Assembly (NCBI GenBank): GCA_964396165.1
Contig: CAYNEF010000009.1
Location: forward strand, 1 to 64,000
DNA: 64,000 bases
Source: CALCZU01 sp964396165
GTDB lineage: Bacteria > Bdellovibrionota > FAC87 > UBA2466
Reading direction: 5' to 3'
The notes under the pieces were generated by a model, which was not told the DNA's origin, made no database searches, and was given only the letters and a program-made list of their open reading frames with translations. Below are positions 52,057-60,724 of the stretch, one piece after another. A program made the position numbers and the translations under genes. Numbering within the stretch: the stretch's first letter is position 1; each line of letters opens with the position of its first letter.

Positions 52057-55000
52057 ATGCCAAAAAGGACGGACTTAAAAAAGATAATGCTTATCGGATC
52101 TGGTCCGATAGTGATTGGCCAAGCTTGCGAATTTGATTACTCCGGCACACAAGCTTGCAAAGCGCTTCGCGAAGAAGGTTACACGGTTACTCTAGTAAAC
52201 TCGAATCCCGCGACAATCATGACAGACCCTGAGTTTGCAGATCGAACATACATCGAGCCTTTAAGTCTCGATTATGTAGAAGACATTATAAAAAAAGAAA
52301 GACCCGATGCCATTCTTCCTACCATGGGAGGACAAACTGCTTTGAACGTGGCGATCGGCCTTTCAGAAAAAGGAATTTTAAAAAAATACAATGTGGAATT
52401 GATTGGTGCCAAAGAAACTGCGATTCGTTTGGCAGAAAGCCGTGAACTTTTCAAAGGCGTTCTTGATCGTGTGAATGTCGGCTACCCTAAGGGTGGCTTT
52501 GCAAAGAACATGCAGGAAGCTGAAAAAGTCGTCGAAGAAATTGGTTTTCCTGTGATTATTCGTCCCTCGTTTACACTCGGGGGCACTGGCGCCGGCATGG
52601 CGTACAATATTGAAGAATTCAAAATTGAATGTGCGAAGGGGATTGAAGCAAGTCCTGTCAGCGAAGTTTTAATTGAAGAATCTGTTTTGGGATGGAAAGA
52701 GTATGAACTCGAAGTCATCCGCGACACAAAAGACAATGTCGTTATTATTTGCTCGATCGAAAATATTGATCCCATGGGCGTACATACTGGCGACAGTATT
52801 ACCGTTGCGCCTCAACAGACACTCACAGATAAAGAATACCAAGTGATGCGTGATGCTTCGATTCGTATCATTCGCGAAGTGGGCGTAGATACTGGGGGCT
52901 GTAATATCCAGTTTGCGGTTTGTCCAAACACAGGACGCCAGGTTGCTATCGAGATGAACCCACGCGTGTCGAGAAGTTCCGCACTTGCTTCCAAGGCCAC
53001 TGGGTTTCCCATCGCTAAAATTGCGGCAAAACTTGCTGTCGGTTACACGCTCGATGAAATACCCAATGACATCACCAAGAAAACGCCTTCGTGTTTCGAA
53101 CCCAGCATCGATTACGTGGTCACAAAAATGCCTCGCTTCGCATTTGAAAAGTTTCCTAGGAGTGACAACAGACTTTCTCCCTCGATGAAATCTGTCGGTG
53201 AGGCAATGGCGTTTGGGAGAACTTTTAAAGAGTCCTTTCAAAAAGCACTGCGGTCGCTTGAAATTAAATTGTGGGGCTTGAATCCTGTACAAGAACGAAG
53301 GAAATTACGTTCTGGCCAAACCTGGGCGGATGGAATCAAAAGTTATATCAAGGAAGCAAAGCCAGACCGTTTGCTTTGGGTAGCACAAGCTTTTCGTGAA
53401 GGTGTCAGCGTAGAAGACGTATATACAATTACAAAAATCGATCCGTGGTTTTTAAGACAAATTTCCGAAATTGTAGCCGAAGAAAAAGATATCGCTCACT
53501 GGGCAGGAAAATTAAATACTGTTCCGCAAGAAAAAATGTATTCCTGGAAGCGTCAGGGTTTTTCAGACGCAGCTATTGCACACTTTTTAAAATCTTCGGA
53601 AGATCAGGTAAGAGCTAAAAGACACCAACTGCATCTGGCACCGGCCTACAAAATGATTGATACATGTGCTGCCGAATTTCAGTCGGAAACACCGTATTTT
53701 TATTCCACTTACGAAAAGACAAGCGATCTCGTCCCGGATACAGGTAAAAAGAAAGTCATGATTTTGGGCGGTGGCCCGAACCGAATCGGACAAGGAATTG
53801 AATTTGACTACTGTTGCGTTCAGGCAGCTTTTGCGCTTCGTGAAGAAGGCTACGAGTGCATCATGGTGAATTGCAATCCTGAGACAGTGAGTACCGATTA
53901 CGATATCAGCGACAAACTGTATTTCGAACCGCTTTTTCTAGAAGATATTTTAAATCTGATTGATAAAGAAAAACCGATGGGCCTAGTAGTCCATTTTGGT
54001 GGACAGACTCCTCTTAATTTGAGCAGGCAACTCGCCAAATACAATGCGCCAATCATCGGCATGGACGCAAAAGCAATCGAAGTAGCAGAAGATCGCGATA
54101 AGTTCCGTGCTCTTTGTTATGAGCTTTCCGTACGCCAGCCCGAAAGCGTGACGGTAAATCAACCCGTGCAAGCGCTAGAAGCTGCCGAGCAATTGGGTTT
54201 TCCACTTCTTGTTCGCCCTTCCTTTGTGTTGGGTGGACGTGGGATGGAAATCATTTACAACTCACGTGATTTTCAAAAGTGGATGATGAAGGGAATTGAA
54301 ATTTCTCCTGAGTCGCCTCTTCTCATCGACAGGTATTTAAGAAATGCAATTGAAGTGGATGTCGACGCTATTTGCGATGGTGAAGACGTGCATATTTGTG
54401 GAATCATGGAACAGGTGCAAGAAGCCGGCGTACATTCAGGCGATTCCGGTTGTTCTGTTCCCCCGATGACTTTGTCCAAAGAAATTCAGGATGAATTAAA
54501 AACGCAAACTGCAAAACTTGCGCTCGCATTGAACGTAAAAGGTTTGTTGAATATTCAGTGGGCGATTGAAGACGGAAAAGTTTACGTGATTGAAGTGAAC
54601 CCGCGTGCTTCGCGCACGGTTCCTTTTGTCAGCAAAGCCAATGGAATTCCGTACGCTAAAATCGCGATGAAAGTAATGCTTGGTAGAAAACTAAAAAGTT
54701 TTGGCGATTTAAAACCGTGCTCTGATCTATTTTACGTAAAAGAAGCAGTATTTCCCTTCAATCGATTCCCCGGCACAGACATTATTTTAGGCCCTGAAAT
54801 GCGTTCGACTGGTGAAGTAATGGGGGTAGGAAAGACTTTCGCTGAGGCTTTTGGGAAATCCATTATCGCTTCAGGCTTTAAAATACCCCTCTCTGGGACG
54901 GCTTTTTTGAGTGTGAGAGACGTGGATAAAGAGGGTATTTTGCCTGTTGCACGTGAATTATCGGAGCTTGGCTTTGATTTATGCGCGACCCGTGGAACTG

Positions 55001-55284
55001 CACAATACTTGGAAAAACAAGGACTTAAGGTCGCATTGGCCAATAAGGTAAACGAAGGTCGTCCGCATTGCGTTGATCTCTTGAAAAATGGTGAAATTCA
55101 GCTAGTTATAAACACTTCGGCCTTAGGAATTCACGAAGTGGGAGCCGCGTATGATTTGCGGCGCACGACTCTGATGAAAAACATTTGTTATTTTACAACT
55201 GTCGCTTCCGCAAGGGCCGGGGCTCTGGCAATTAAAGAGCTAAAAAAGGTGCCGCTAGAAACACACTGCTTGCAGGAGAGATAG
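52057..55284 (+). CDS. carB: Carbamoyl-phosphate synthase large subunit
   Basis: The enzyme makes carbamoyl phosphate from bicarbonate, ammonia and two ATP. The 1075-residue length is normal. It holds two homologous ATP-grasp halves (first: LIGSGPIVIGQACEFDYSG; second: ILGGGPNRIGQGIEFDYC), each with a RPSF(T/V)LGG(T/R)G ATP loop. An oligomerisation domain lies between them, and the allosteric MGS-like domain at the C-terminus (ATRGTAQYLEKQGLKVALAN) normally binds regulators. Its stop is directly followed by greA. Confidence 0.97.
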   Translation: MPKRTDLKKIMLIGSGPIVIGQACEFDYSGTQACKALREEGYTVTLVNSNPATIMTDPEFADRTYIEPLSLDYVEDIIKKERPDAILPTMGGQTALNVAIGLSEKGILKKYNVELIGAKETAIRLAESRELFKGVLDRVNVGYPKGGFAKNMQEAEKVVEEIGFPVIIRPSFTLGGTGAGMAYNIEEFKIECAKGIEASPVSEVLIEESVLGWKEYELEVIRDTKDNVVIICSIENIDPMGVHTGDSITVAPQQTLTDKEYQVMRDASIRIIREVGVDTGGCNIQFAVCPNTGRQVAIEMNPRVSRSSALASKATGFPIAKIAAKLAVGYTLDEIPNDITKKTPSCFEPSIDYVVTKMPRFAFEKFPRSDNRLSPSMKSVGEAMAFGRTFKESFQKALRSLEIKLWGLNPVQERRKLRSGQTWADGIKSYIKEAKPDRLLWVAQAFREGVSVEDVYTITKIDPWFLRQISEIVAEEKDIAHWAGKLNTVPQEKMYSWKRQGFSDAAIAHFLKSSEDQVRAKRHQLHLAPAYKMIDTCAAEFQSETPYFYSTYEKTSDLVPDTGKKKVMILGGGPNRIGQGIEFDYCCVQAAFALREEGYECIMVNCNPETVSTDYDISDKLYFEPLFLEDILNLIDKEKPMGLVVHFGGQTPLNLSRQLAKYNAPIIGMDAKAIEVAEDRDKFRALCYELSVRQPESVTVNQPVQALEAAEQLGFPLLVRPSFVLGGRGMEIIYNSRDFQKWMMKGIEISPESPLLIDRYLRNAIEVDVDAICDGEDVHICGIMEQVQEAGVHSGDSGCSVPPMTLSKEIQDELKTQTAKLALALNVKGLLNIQWAIEDGKVYVIEVNPRASRTVPFVSKANGIPYAKIAMKVMLGRKLKSFGDLKPCSDLFYVKEAVFPFNRFPGTDIILGPEMRSTGEVMGVGKTFAEAFGKSIIASGFKIPLSGTAFLSVRDVDKEGILPVARELSELGFDLCATRGTAQYLEKQGLKVALANKVNEGRPHCVDLLKNGEIQLVINTSALGIHEVGAAYDLRRTTLMKNICYFTTVASARAGALAIKELKKVPLETHCLQER

Positions 55285-55758
55285 ATGAGTCAAGTTCCGA
55301 TGACGCTGAAGGGGAAGCTGAAGCTTGAAGAAGAAATCAAGCATTTGAAAACAGTAGTGCGCCCTCAAATTATAGAAGAGATTGCCGTTGCCCGTTCTCA
55401 CGGGGATTTATCTGAAAATGCTGAATACGATGCCGCAAAAGAAAAACAGGCATTCTGTGAAGGCCGCATTAAAGAAATCGATGATAAACTTGCGCGCGCG
55501 CAGGTGATTGATCTTTCTACTGTTACCACGGATAAAGTTGTATTTGGTGCGACAGTTGAATTAGCAGATACCGAAACGGGCGAAAAGAAAAATTATTCCA
55601 TCGTAGGTACAGACGAAGCCAATATTAAATTGGGTTTACTCTCTATTGATAGCCCGGTTGCGCGTCAGCTTGTCGGTAAAAAAGAAGGCGATGTCGTGAC
55701 GATTCGAATTCCCAAAGGCGAAGTGGAATACGAAATCTTATCTGTTAAGTACGAATAA
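55285..55758 (+). CDS. greA: Transcription elongation factor GreA
   Basis: GreA rescues backtracked RNA polymerase by stimulating transcript cleavage. The 157-residue protein has the N-terminal coiled coil with the catalytic acidic tip (ARSHGDLSENAEYDAAKE) and the C-terminal FKBP-like domain (GATVELADTETGE, then GKKEGDVVTIRIPKGEVEYEI). Its ATG directly follows the carB stop, with AGGAGAG inside the end of carB. It ends the pyr operon tail to tail with the next gene, with no bases between the two stop codons. Confidence 0.96.
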   Translation: MSQVPMTLKGKLKLEEEIKHLKTVVRPQIIEEIAVARSHGDLSENAEYDAAKEKQAFCEGRIKEIDDKLARAQVIDLSTVTTDKVVFGATVELADTETGEKKNYSIVGTDEANIKLGLLSIDSPVARQLVGKKEGDVVTIRIPKGEVEYEILSVKYE

Positions 55759-56409
55759 TTATTTTTTCCACTCACTCGAGAAAGCTGTTTTTCCTTCAGG
55801 AATTTGGGGATAGTTCTGCTTTGCTTTCTCGGCAAAAGGTTTAAGTTGGTTCGTTTGTTCTAAATGCTTCAGGAAATCAAAGGCCTGATCGCTCGGAAAT
55901 CTGCTTTCTTGCGTATTCCCGCGATCGCGACGCGCGCGGTTCATATACAGCTCCGGATCTTTATGAAACTCCGGATCGGAAAATACTCGTTGCTCTAGGA
56001 AATCTAATATTTTTTCTCTGCCCTCTCTGGAAGGAGGGTAACGTAAATCGGGTGATTTAAAATAGGCCCGGGCAGTTTTTCTCAATTCGGGGCTTTTTGC
56101 TTCAGCTTCCTCGATGGCTTTTGCTTCTTCTGCGGCTTTGCGTTCTTCCGCTTCTTTAACTTCTCTTTCTTTACGTTCTTTCTCCTCTCTGAGTTCCTTT
56201 TCTCTGGATGTTTTTATTGTATCAAGAATGTATTCGCGTACTCCATCACTTACCCTGGCAGCTTTAAGATCTGCATCCACAGCGGCTAGTATTTTTAACA
56301 GTTCAGGACAGGTCTCATCTGCGTAACTTCTTGGAGTATAAAGAGTAACAAACATTAAAAGGCTGCAGGTGATGAGTTGAAGAAGAAGACTAAAATTTTT
56401 CTTAATCAT
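55759..56409 (-). CDS. Exported coiled-coil protein of unknown function
   Basis: This 216-residue protein has a signal peptide (LLLQLITCSLLMFVTLYTPRSYA). A central coiled coil is made of KEREVKEAEERKAAEEAKAI-type charged heptads (about residues 75-105). The C-terminal part (YPPSREGREKILDFLEQRVF...) is helical and basic/acidic mixed. No enzymatic motif is seen. It follows a monohaem lipoprotein gene after 9 nt on the minus strand, and its stop abuts that of greA. Confidence 0.65.
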   Translation of the reverse strand: MIKKNFSLLLQLITCSLLMFVTLYTPRSYADETCPELLKILAAVDADLKAARVSDGVREYILDTIKTSREKELREEKERKEREVKEAEERKAAEEAKAIEEAEAKSPELRKTARAYFKSPDLRYPPSREGREKILDFLEQRVFSDPEFHKDPELYMNRARRDRGNTQESRFPSDQAFDFLKHLEQTNQLKPFAEKAKQNYPQIPEGKTAFSSEWKK

Positions 56410-56418
56410 GATGCATCC

Positions 56419-56760
56419 TTAATTATTAGGTGCGCCGGCGTTGATCCAACTTGCGATGGCTGCAAGTTGAGCGACTGATGGCACAGTTCCATCTTTGGGC
56501 ATTCTACCAGAATTGATTGCAGTATAGAGGGGACTTGTTGCGGCACTTCCACTGACCACTGCCTGCATGGTGCCGGCGTAACTCTCAAAACTATACCCAC
56601 CTGAGGTGCCGTGGCAGCCGGTACAACCAGGAGTTAAAATATTTTGTGAAATCGAGCTGTAGGTTGCCGTGACCGCGACTGATTGGTCAATCGTGGAGCC
56701 GCTTTTAGAGCAAGAAGAAAGTAAGATTGCCGCAAGAAGTAAGATACAGGTCTTTGTCAT
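56419..56760 (-). CDS. Small monohaem c-type cytochrome lipoprotein
   Basis: This 113-residue protein has a lipobox (LLAAILLSSC, Cys17). One haem-c motif, CTGCH (Cys46, Cys49, His50), lies in TPGCTGCHGTSGGYSF, and a likely Met ligand is in INSGRMPKDGTVP. The fold matches planctomycete-type or class I cytochrome c domains that are often found as periplasmic electron carriers. It is upstream of the coiled-coil gene and divergent from recG. Confidence 0.82.
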   Translation of the reverse strand: MTKTCILLLAAILLSSCSKSGSTIDQSVAVTATYSSISQNILTPGCTGCHGTSGGYSFESYAGTMQAVVSGSAATSPLYTAINSGRMPKDGTVPSVAQLAAIASWINAGAPNN

Positions 56761-56841
56761 AAAAAGATTATCTTAGCCCGAGTCTACTTCGTCAAACCGG
56801 GCTTGTGTAATGGGAACTTAAGATTTAGTCTGCAACTACTT

Positions 56842-58923
56842 ATGAGTGACGTCCTCGGTAACTCGATTACATACATTAAAGGAGTGGGCCCAAAGCTTGC
56901 TCAAGTGCTGCACAAAAAGGGAATCGACACGCTTGAGGATGCACTTTATTTTGTGCCGCGTCTTTATGAAGACAGAAGGCGCATTATCCCTATCGCTTCG
57001 CTTCAGCCCAATACTACAGCCACAATTTCTGGAAAAGTTGTCAGCGCAAAAGAAGTGGGATTTACGCGTTACCAGAAACGTTTTGAAGTAACGCTAGCTG
57101 ATGCGACAGGACGTACCGTTCTTACCTGGTTTAGAGCGTATCCTAGTCTGAAAGAAGAGTTCAAAGTGGGAACTTCCTTTCTCGTGAATGGAGAAGTGAA
57201 GTTGTACCGCGGGCTTTCGCAGATCACCCATCCAGATTACGAAAAAATTGAAGAGTTTGTAGACGGAAAACCAAAGGCTTCGATTAATTTTGGGCGCATT
57301 GTTCCTGTTTATAGCGAGACCGAAGGCTTGCACCAGAAAACAATTCGCAAAATCATGGGGGAAGTTGTCCGTACTTCCGTAAAAGAATTGCATGACGTCT
57401 TACCGGAAGAAATGCGTGCACGTCTGGAACTTCCCACACTCAGACAAAGTTTTGTGGATCTCCATTTTCCAAAAACATTGCCGGAAGAAGGGCTTCCGTT
57501 AGATGCCCTGAAAAGAATCATCTTTGAAGAGTTCTTCGTATTGCAACTTGGCTTAGGCTTAAGAAAAAGAGAAACGCAAAAGAAAACGGCGCCTGCGTTA
57601 GTAAATAAAAACGGTGCTTTGGAAAAGTATATTGCAGGCCTTCCTTTTTCTCTTACAGGAGATCAGAAAAAGGTAATCGAGCAGGTGAATCACGATATTG
57701 CTCGTCCGCTCATGATGACAAGACTTGTGCAAGGGGATGTGGGATCTGGAAAAACAGCCGTGGCGTTTGCAGCTGTCTCTGTCACAGCAAGTTCTGGTTA
57801 CCAAACTGCGATCATGGCACCCACGGAATTACTCGCCATTCAGCACGCAAAAAGTGCTGCGGCGTTATTGCCTGACTTAAAAGTTGCACTTCTTACGCAT
57901 AGTACGGCTAAGGACAAAGAGCTTCACAAGACGATTCACTCAGGCGAAGTGAGTTTGGTGATTGGAACGCATGCTCTCTTTCAAGAAAACGTAAAGTTTA
58001 AAAAATTGGGTCTTGTGATTGTGGATGAACAGCACCGCTTTGGGGTAGAGCAACGCGCGGATTTACTTAAAAAGAGCGAGAAAGAAAATGCGCATCTTTT
58101 AATGATGACGGCCACTCCGATACCGAGAACTCTTGCGCTGACACTCTATGGAGATTTGGACTTAAGTATCATCCGGGAAAAACCGCAAAACCGCAAAAAA
58201 GTGAATACGACGATTTTAAAAGATCGGGACTTGCCACGCGTTTATCAAAAGATCAACGAGACTGTCGCAAGGGGCGAACAGGTTTATATAATTTATCCTT
58301 TGATTGAGGCGTCTGAAAAATTGGAATTAAAATCAGCGACTGAGATGTACGAGAAGCTTCGAAAAGAAATATTTCCTACGCTGAAACTTGCTTTGTTGCA
58401 CGGTAGGATGAAGGGACAGGAAAAAGAAGACATCTTAAAGGCATTTAAGAACCGCGAATTTGATATTTTAGTTTCTACTACGGTAATTGAAGTAGGGATC
58501 GATGTTCCCAATTCGACGTTAATGGTGATTGAACACCCTGAACGTCTGGGGTTATCGCAGTTGCACCAGTTAAGAGGACGGGTGGGTCGTGGAGACAAGC
58601 AAAGTACGTGTTTACTTGTGGTGGATAAATTCGTTTTACCTCGTTTAAGAGTAATGGAAACATCGGATGATGGCTTTGTGATCGCGGAAGAAGATTTAAA
58701 ATTCCGTGGGCCAGGAGAGTTTTTGGGTACAAGACAAAGCGGTCTTCCTGGTTTCAGGGTAGGGCATATCTTAAGGGATGCATCCTTATTGGAACTAGCG
58801 CGAAGTGAAGCGGAAGCAATTCTTTTGAAAGATCCCACACTGGATTTAAAAGAAAATTCCGGCATTCGTAAAATGGTAGAAACCCGCTGGAAACAAAAAA
58901 TTGAGAGACTTAGAGGAGGGTAA
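56842..58923 (+). CDS. recG: ATP-dependent DNA helicase RecG
   Basis: RecG remodels stalled replication forks and Holliday junctions. With ATG 56842 (MSDVLGNSITYIKGVGP) the protein has 693 residues, the usual RecG length. A GTG at 56803 would add 13. It has the N-terminal wedge/OB domain (NTTATISGKVVSAKEVGFTR), Walker A QGDVGSGKTAVA, the DEQH box IVDEQHRFGVEQR, motif III MMTATPIPRTLALT, motif VI QLRGRVGRG and the C-terminal TRB region. The stop codon is the first part of a 33-bp inverted repeat. No Shine-Dalgarno box is clear. Confidence 0.96.
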   Translation: MSDVLGNSITYIKGVGPKLAQVLHKKGIDTLEDALYFVPRLYEDRRRIIPIASLQPNTTATISGKVVSAKEVGFTRYQKRFEVTLADATGRTVLTWFRAYPSLKEEFKVGTSFLVNGEVKLYRGLSQITHPDYEKIEEFVDGKPKASINFGRIVPVYSETEGLHQKTIRKIMGEVVRTSVKELHDVLPEEMRARLELPTLRQSFVDLHFPKTLPEEGLPLDALKRIIFEEFFVLQLGLGLRKRETQKKTAPALVNKNGALEKYIAGLPFSLTGDQKKVIEQVNHDIARPLMMTRLVQGDVGSGKTAVAFAAVSVTASSGYQTAIMAPTELLAIQHAKSAAALLPDLKVALLTHSTAKDKELHKTIHSGEVSLVIGTHALFQENVKFKKLGLVIVDEQHRFGVEQRADLLKKSEKENAHLLMMTATPIPRTLALTLYGDLDLSIIREKPQNRKKVNTTILKDRDLPRVYQKINETVARGEQVYIIYPLIEASEKLELKSATEMYEKLRKEIFPTLKLALLHGRMKGQEKEDILKAFKNREFDILVSTTVIEVGIDVPNSTLMVIEHPERLGLSQLHQLRGRVGRGDKQSTCLLVVDKFVLPRLRVMETSDDGFVIAEEDLKFRGPGEFLGTRQSGLPGFRVGHILRDASLLELARSEAEAILLKDPTLDLKENSGIRKMVETRWKQKIERLRGG

Positions 58924-59008
58924 TTAATTAGCATATTGTGGAAGAGGGGGTAAGCGCTCCAACCCCGAAGTCGCGTTACCCCCTCTTCCACAATATGCTA
59001 ATTAATTA
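58921..59008. repeat. 33-bp perfect inverted repeat with 22-nt loop immediately after recG
   Basis: Bases 58921-58953 are the exact reverse complement of 58976-59008. Arm 1 begins with the recG TAA and contains AATTAGCATATTGTGG and AGAGGGGGTAA. The loop 58954-58975 is GC-rich and unpaired. There is no run of T after arm 2, so it is not a typical intrinsic terminator, although the hairpin itself could block RNA polymerase or 3' exonucleases. Confidence 0.9.
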
Positions 59009-59046
59009 CCGACAATCTAAGTATTGGGTTATTTGAGGAGTGGATG

Positions 59047-59811
59047 ATGGAACTAGGACTTAAAGGAAAAGTGGCGTTTGTACTGGGGGGAACTTCTGGG
59101 ATTGGTTTTGCGATTGCCGAAGAACTTGTGAAAGAAGGGGCTGACGTCATTATTGCCAGCCGTGACTTTAATCATGTCGATAAGGCTGTAAAGTATTTGA
59201 AGCGGATTAATCCCACTTCCAAAGTGATGGGAAAGCAGATTGATTTACTCGATAGTAAAAAAATTCAGAAGACCTTAAGTGAAACTCTTAAACAAACGGG
59301 TATTGATATCTTGATTAATAATGTGGGCGGCCCTGCCAGTGGTCTCACTCCTGATATTTCGATGGAAGATTGGGATAGGGGATACCAAAGTTTGCTTCGT
59401 TCGGTACTTTTAACGACTAAAGCAGTTCTTCCCGGGATGAAAAAGAAGAAATGGGGTCGCATTCTGACTGTTACCTCAACTGCCGCGCGAGAAATTATTC
59501 CCAAACTTCCCGTAAGCGCCACTTTTCGTGCGGGGCTATCTGCATATGCCAAAGTACTTGCTAAAGACATCGGACGTGACGGGATTCTCGTAAACAATTT
59601 ATTGCCCGGTCCAACGAATACGACACGGTTATCAGAGCTAAAAAAGAAAAGCCCGGCTTTTTTTAACTCCATGGCAGCTGAAACAGCGCTTGGCCGAATT
59701 GCTGAGCCGGAAGAAATTGCACGCGTTGCTGTTTTTCTCTGCTCCCAAGCAAATTCCTACATCACAGGCACAGACGTGCTCGCTGACGGCGGTTACACCA
59801 AAGCTCTTTAA
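59047..59811 (+). CDS. Short-chain dehydrogenase/reductase lacking the YxxxK motif
   Basis: This 254-residue protein (ATG 59047 with GGAG 6 nt upstream; ATG 59044 also possible) has the SDR cofactor motif LGGTSGIGFAIAEEL, NNVGGP in place of NNAG, and the C-terminal FLCSQANSYITGTDVLADGG. The catalytic region has Ser in VTSTAAREI, but the usual Tyr-x-x-x-Lys is replaced by ATFRAGLSAYAK. This occurs in an atypical SDR subgroup. The first domain and length are those of FabG-like enzymes. The substrate cannot be assigned. Confidence 0.85.
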   Translation: MELGLKGKVAFVLGGTSGIGFAIAEELVKEGADVIIASRDFNHVDKAVKYLKRINPTSKVMGKQIDLLDSKKIQKTLSETLKQTGIDILINNVGGPASGLTPDISMEDWDRGYQSLLRSVLLTTKAVLPGMKKKKWGRILTVTSTAAREIIPKLPVSATFRAGLSAYAKVLAKDIGRDGILVNNLLPGPTNTTRLSELKKKSPAFFNSMAAETALGRIAEPEEIARVAVFLCSQANSYITGTDVLADGGYTKAL

Positions 59812-59893
59812 GGAATAGACACCTTAACATTTGTTGCAACTTCTGTGGCGTGACTCTTACTGCTAATGGAGATTGGTTGTATGATTAATTTAT

Positions 59894-60724
59894 ATGAAAA
59901 AACTATTCTTGGTTTTTCTACTCCCTGTGATGGTTATTGCTTATTCCGAAGGCGAGTTCTACAAGTCTCACCCCTTTAGAGGGAATACGCTCCCCCAGGA
60001 GCTGTTACTGGATGCAAGTACTCCACAAGTATTTCTCTATAATGGAAAAGGCGTATGGGATACAGGCTACGAACACCTGAAAATGTTCTTAAGCGAACAC
60101 AATGTCTCCTACAAAACTGTTTATGCAAAAGATTTAATCGACGGTAAACTCCAAAGCAATTTGCCAAATACACTTATCATGCCGGGTGGTCAGTCGTGGG
60201 AGTATTTGGCGGAGCTTGGCGATCAAGGCGCTGCCAACATCAAGAATTTTGTAAGAAGCGGGGGCGGGTATATCGGTATTTGTGCAGGGGCTTTTTACGC
60301 GACGTCTAACCGAGAAGGTGGGCAGACGACTGGCTCGTACGGAATTGGATTGCTAGAGGGAACCGCCTATGACGGAACTTCTCTTCACACGACACCCTTT
60401 ATAGAAGGGATGATGGACATTCCGTTGATGCCGGTGTCATTGAATGCCGGCTTTCAATCGATGAATCGTATTGTGATGTTTGGTGGACCTTCATTTAAGT
60501 ACAGCGAAAAGGAAAGTACCGATAAGAAATTGGAAGTACTGGCAAGATTTCAGGTCGTAGGTGATCCCTCGATGGTTTTATTTCAATATGGCAAGGGCAA
60601 AGTGTATTTGTCTGGACCACACTTGGAAATTGAAGAAGATCGCACGGATTGGGGACAGGCTTTCTATGATCCTGAATCCGATTGGCCACTTTTAGAGCGT
60701 GTTTTAAAAACCGTAAGTAACTAA
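59894..60724 (+). CDS. Exported BPL-N (class I amidotransferase-like) domain protein
   Basis: This 276-residue protein has a signal peptide (MKKLFLVFLLPVMVIA). A flavodoxin-like glutamine-amidotransferase fold follows with LIMPGGQSWEYLAELG and the nucleophile elbow GYIGICAGAFYAT, and later VYLSGPHLEIEEDR. This matches the BPL-N family (N-terminal domain of eukaryotic biotin ligase), whose role in bacteria is unknown. It is convergent with the symporter gene, the two ends overlapping by 4 nt. Confidence 0.8.
   Translation: MKKLFLVFLLPVMVIAYSEGEFYKSHPFRGNTLPQELLLDASTPQVFLYNGKGVWDTGYEHLKMFLSEHNVSYKTVYAKDLIDGKLQSNLPNTLIMPGGQSWEYLAELGDQGAANIKNFVRSGGGYIGICAGAFYATSNREGGQTTGSYGIGLLEGTAYDGTSLHTTPFIEGMMDIPLMPVSLNAGFQSMNRIVMFGGPSFKYSEKESTDKKLEVLARFQVVGDPSMVLFQYGKGKVYLSGPHLEIEEDRTDWGQAFYDPESDWPLLERVLKTVSN

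Noticed and set aside
52669..53292. 207-residue minus-strand open frame inside carB
   Set aside because: It is antisense to conserved CarB sequence, is Cys/His/Arg-rich in a way typical of shadow frames, and has no independent signals.
58293..58991. 232-residue minus-strand open frame over the end of recG
   Set aside because: It is antisense to conserved helicase motifs and starts inside the inverted repeat. There is no support as a gene.
58921..59008. Ordinary intrinsic terminator call for the 33-bp inverted repeat
   Set aside because: There is no T-tract after the second arm and the stem is far longer than usual, so it is reported as a repeat instead.
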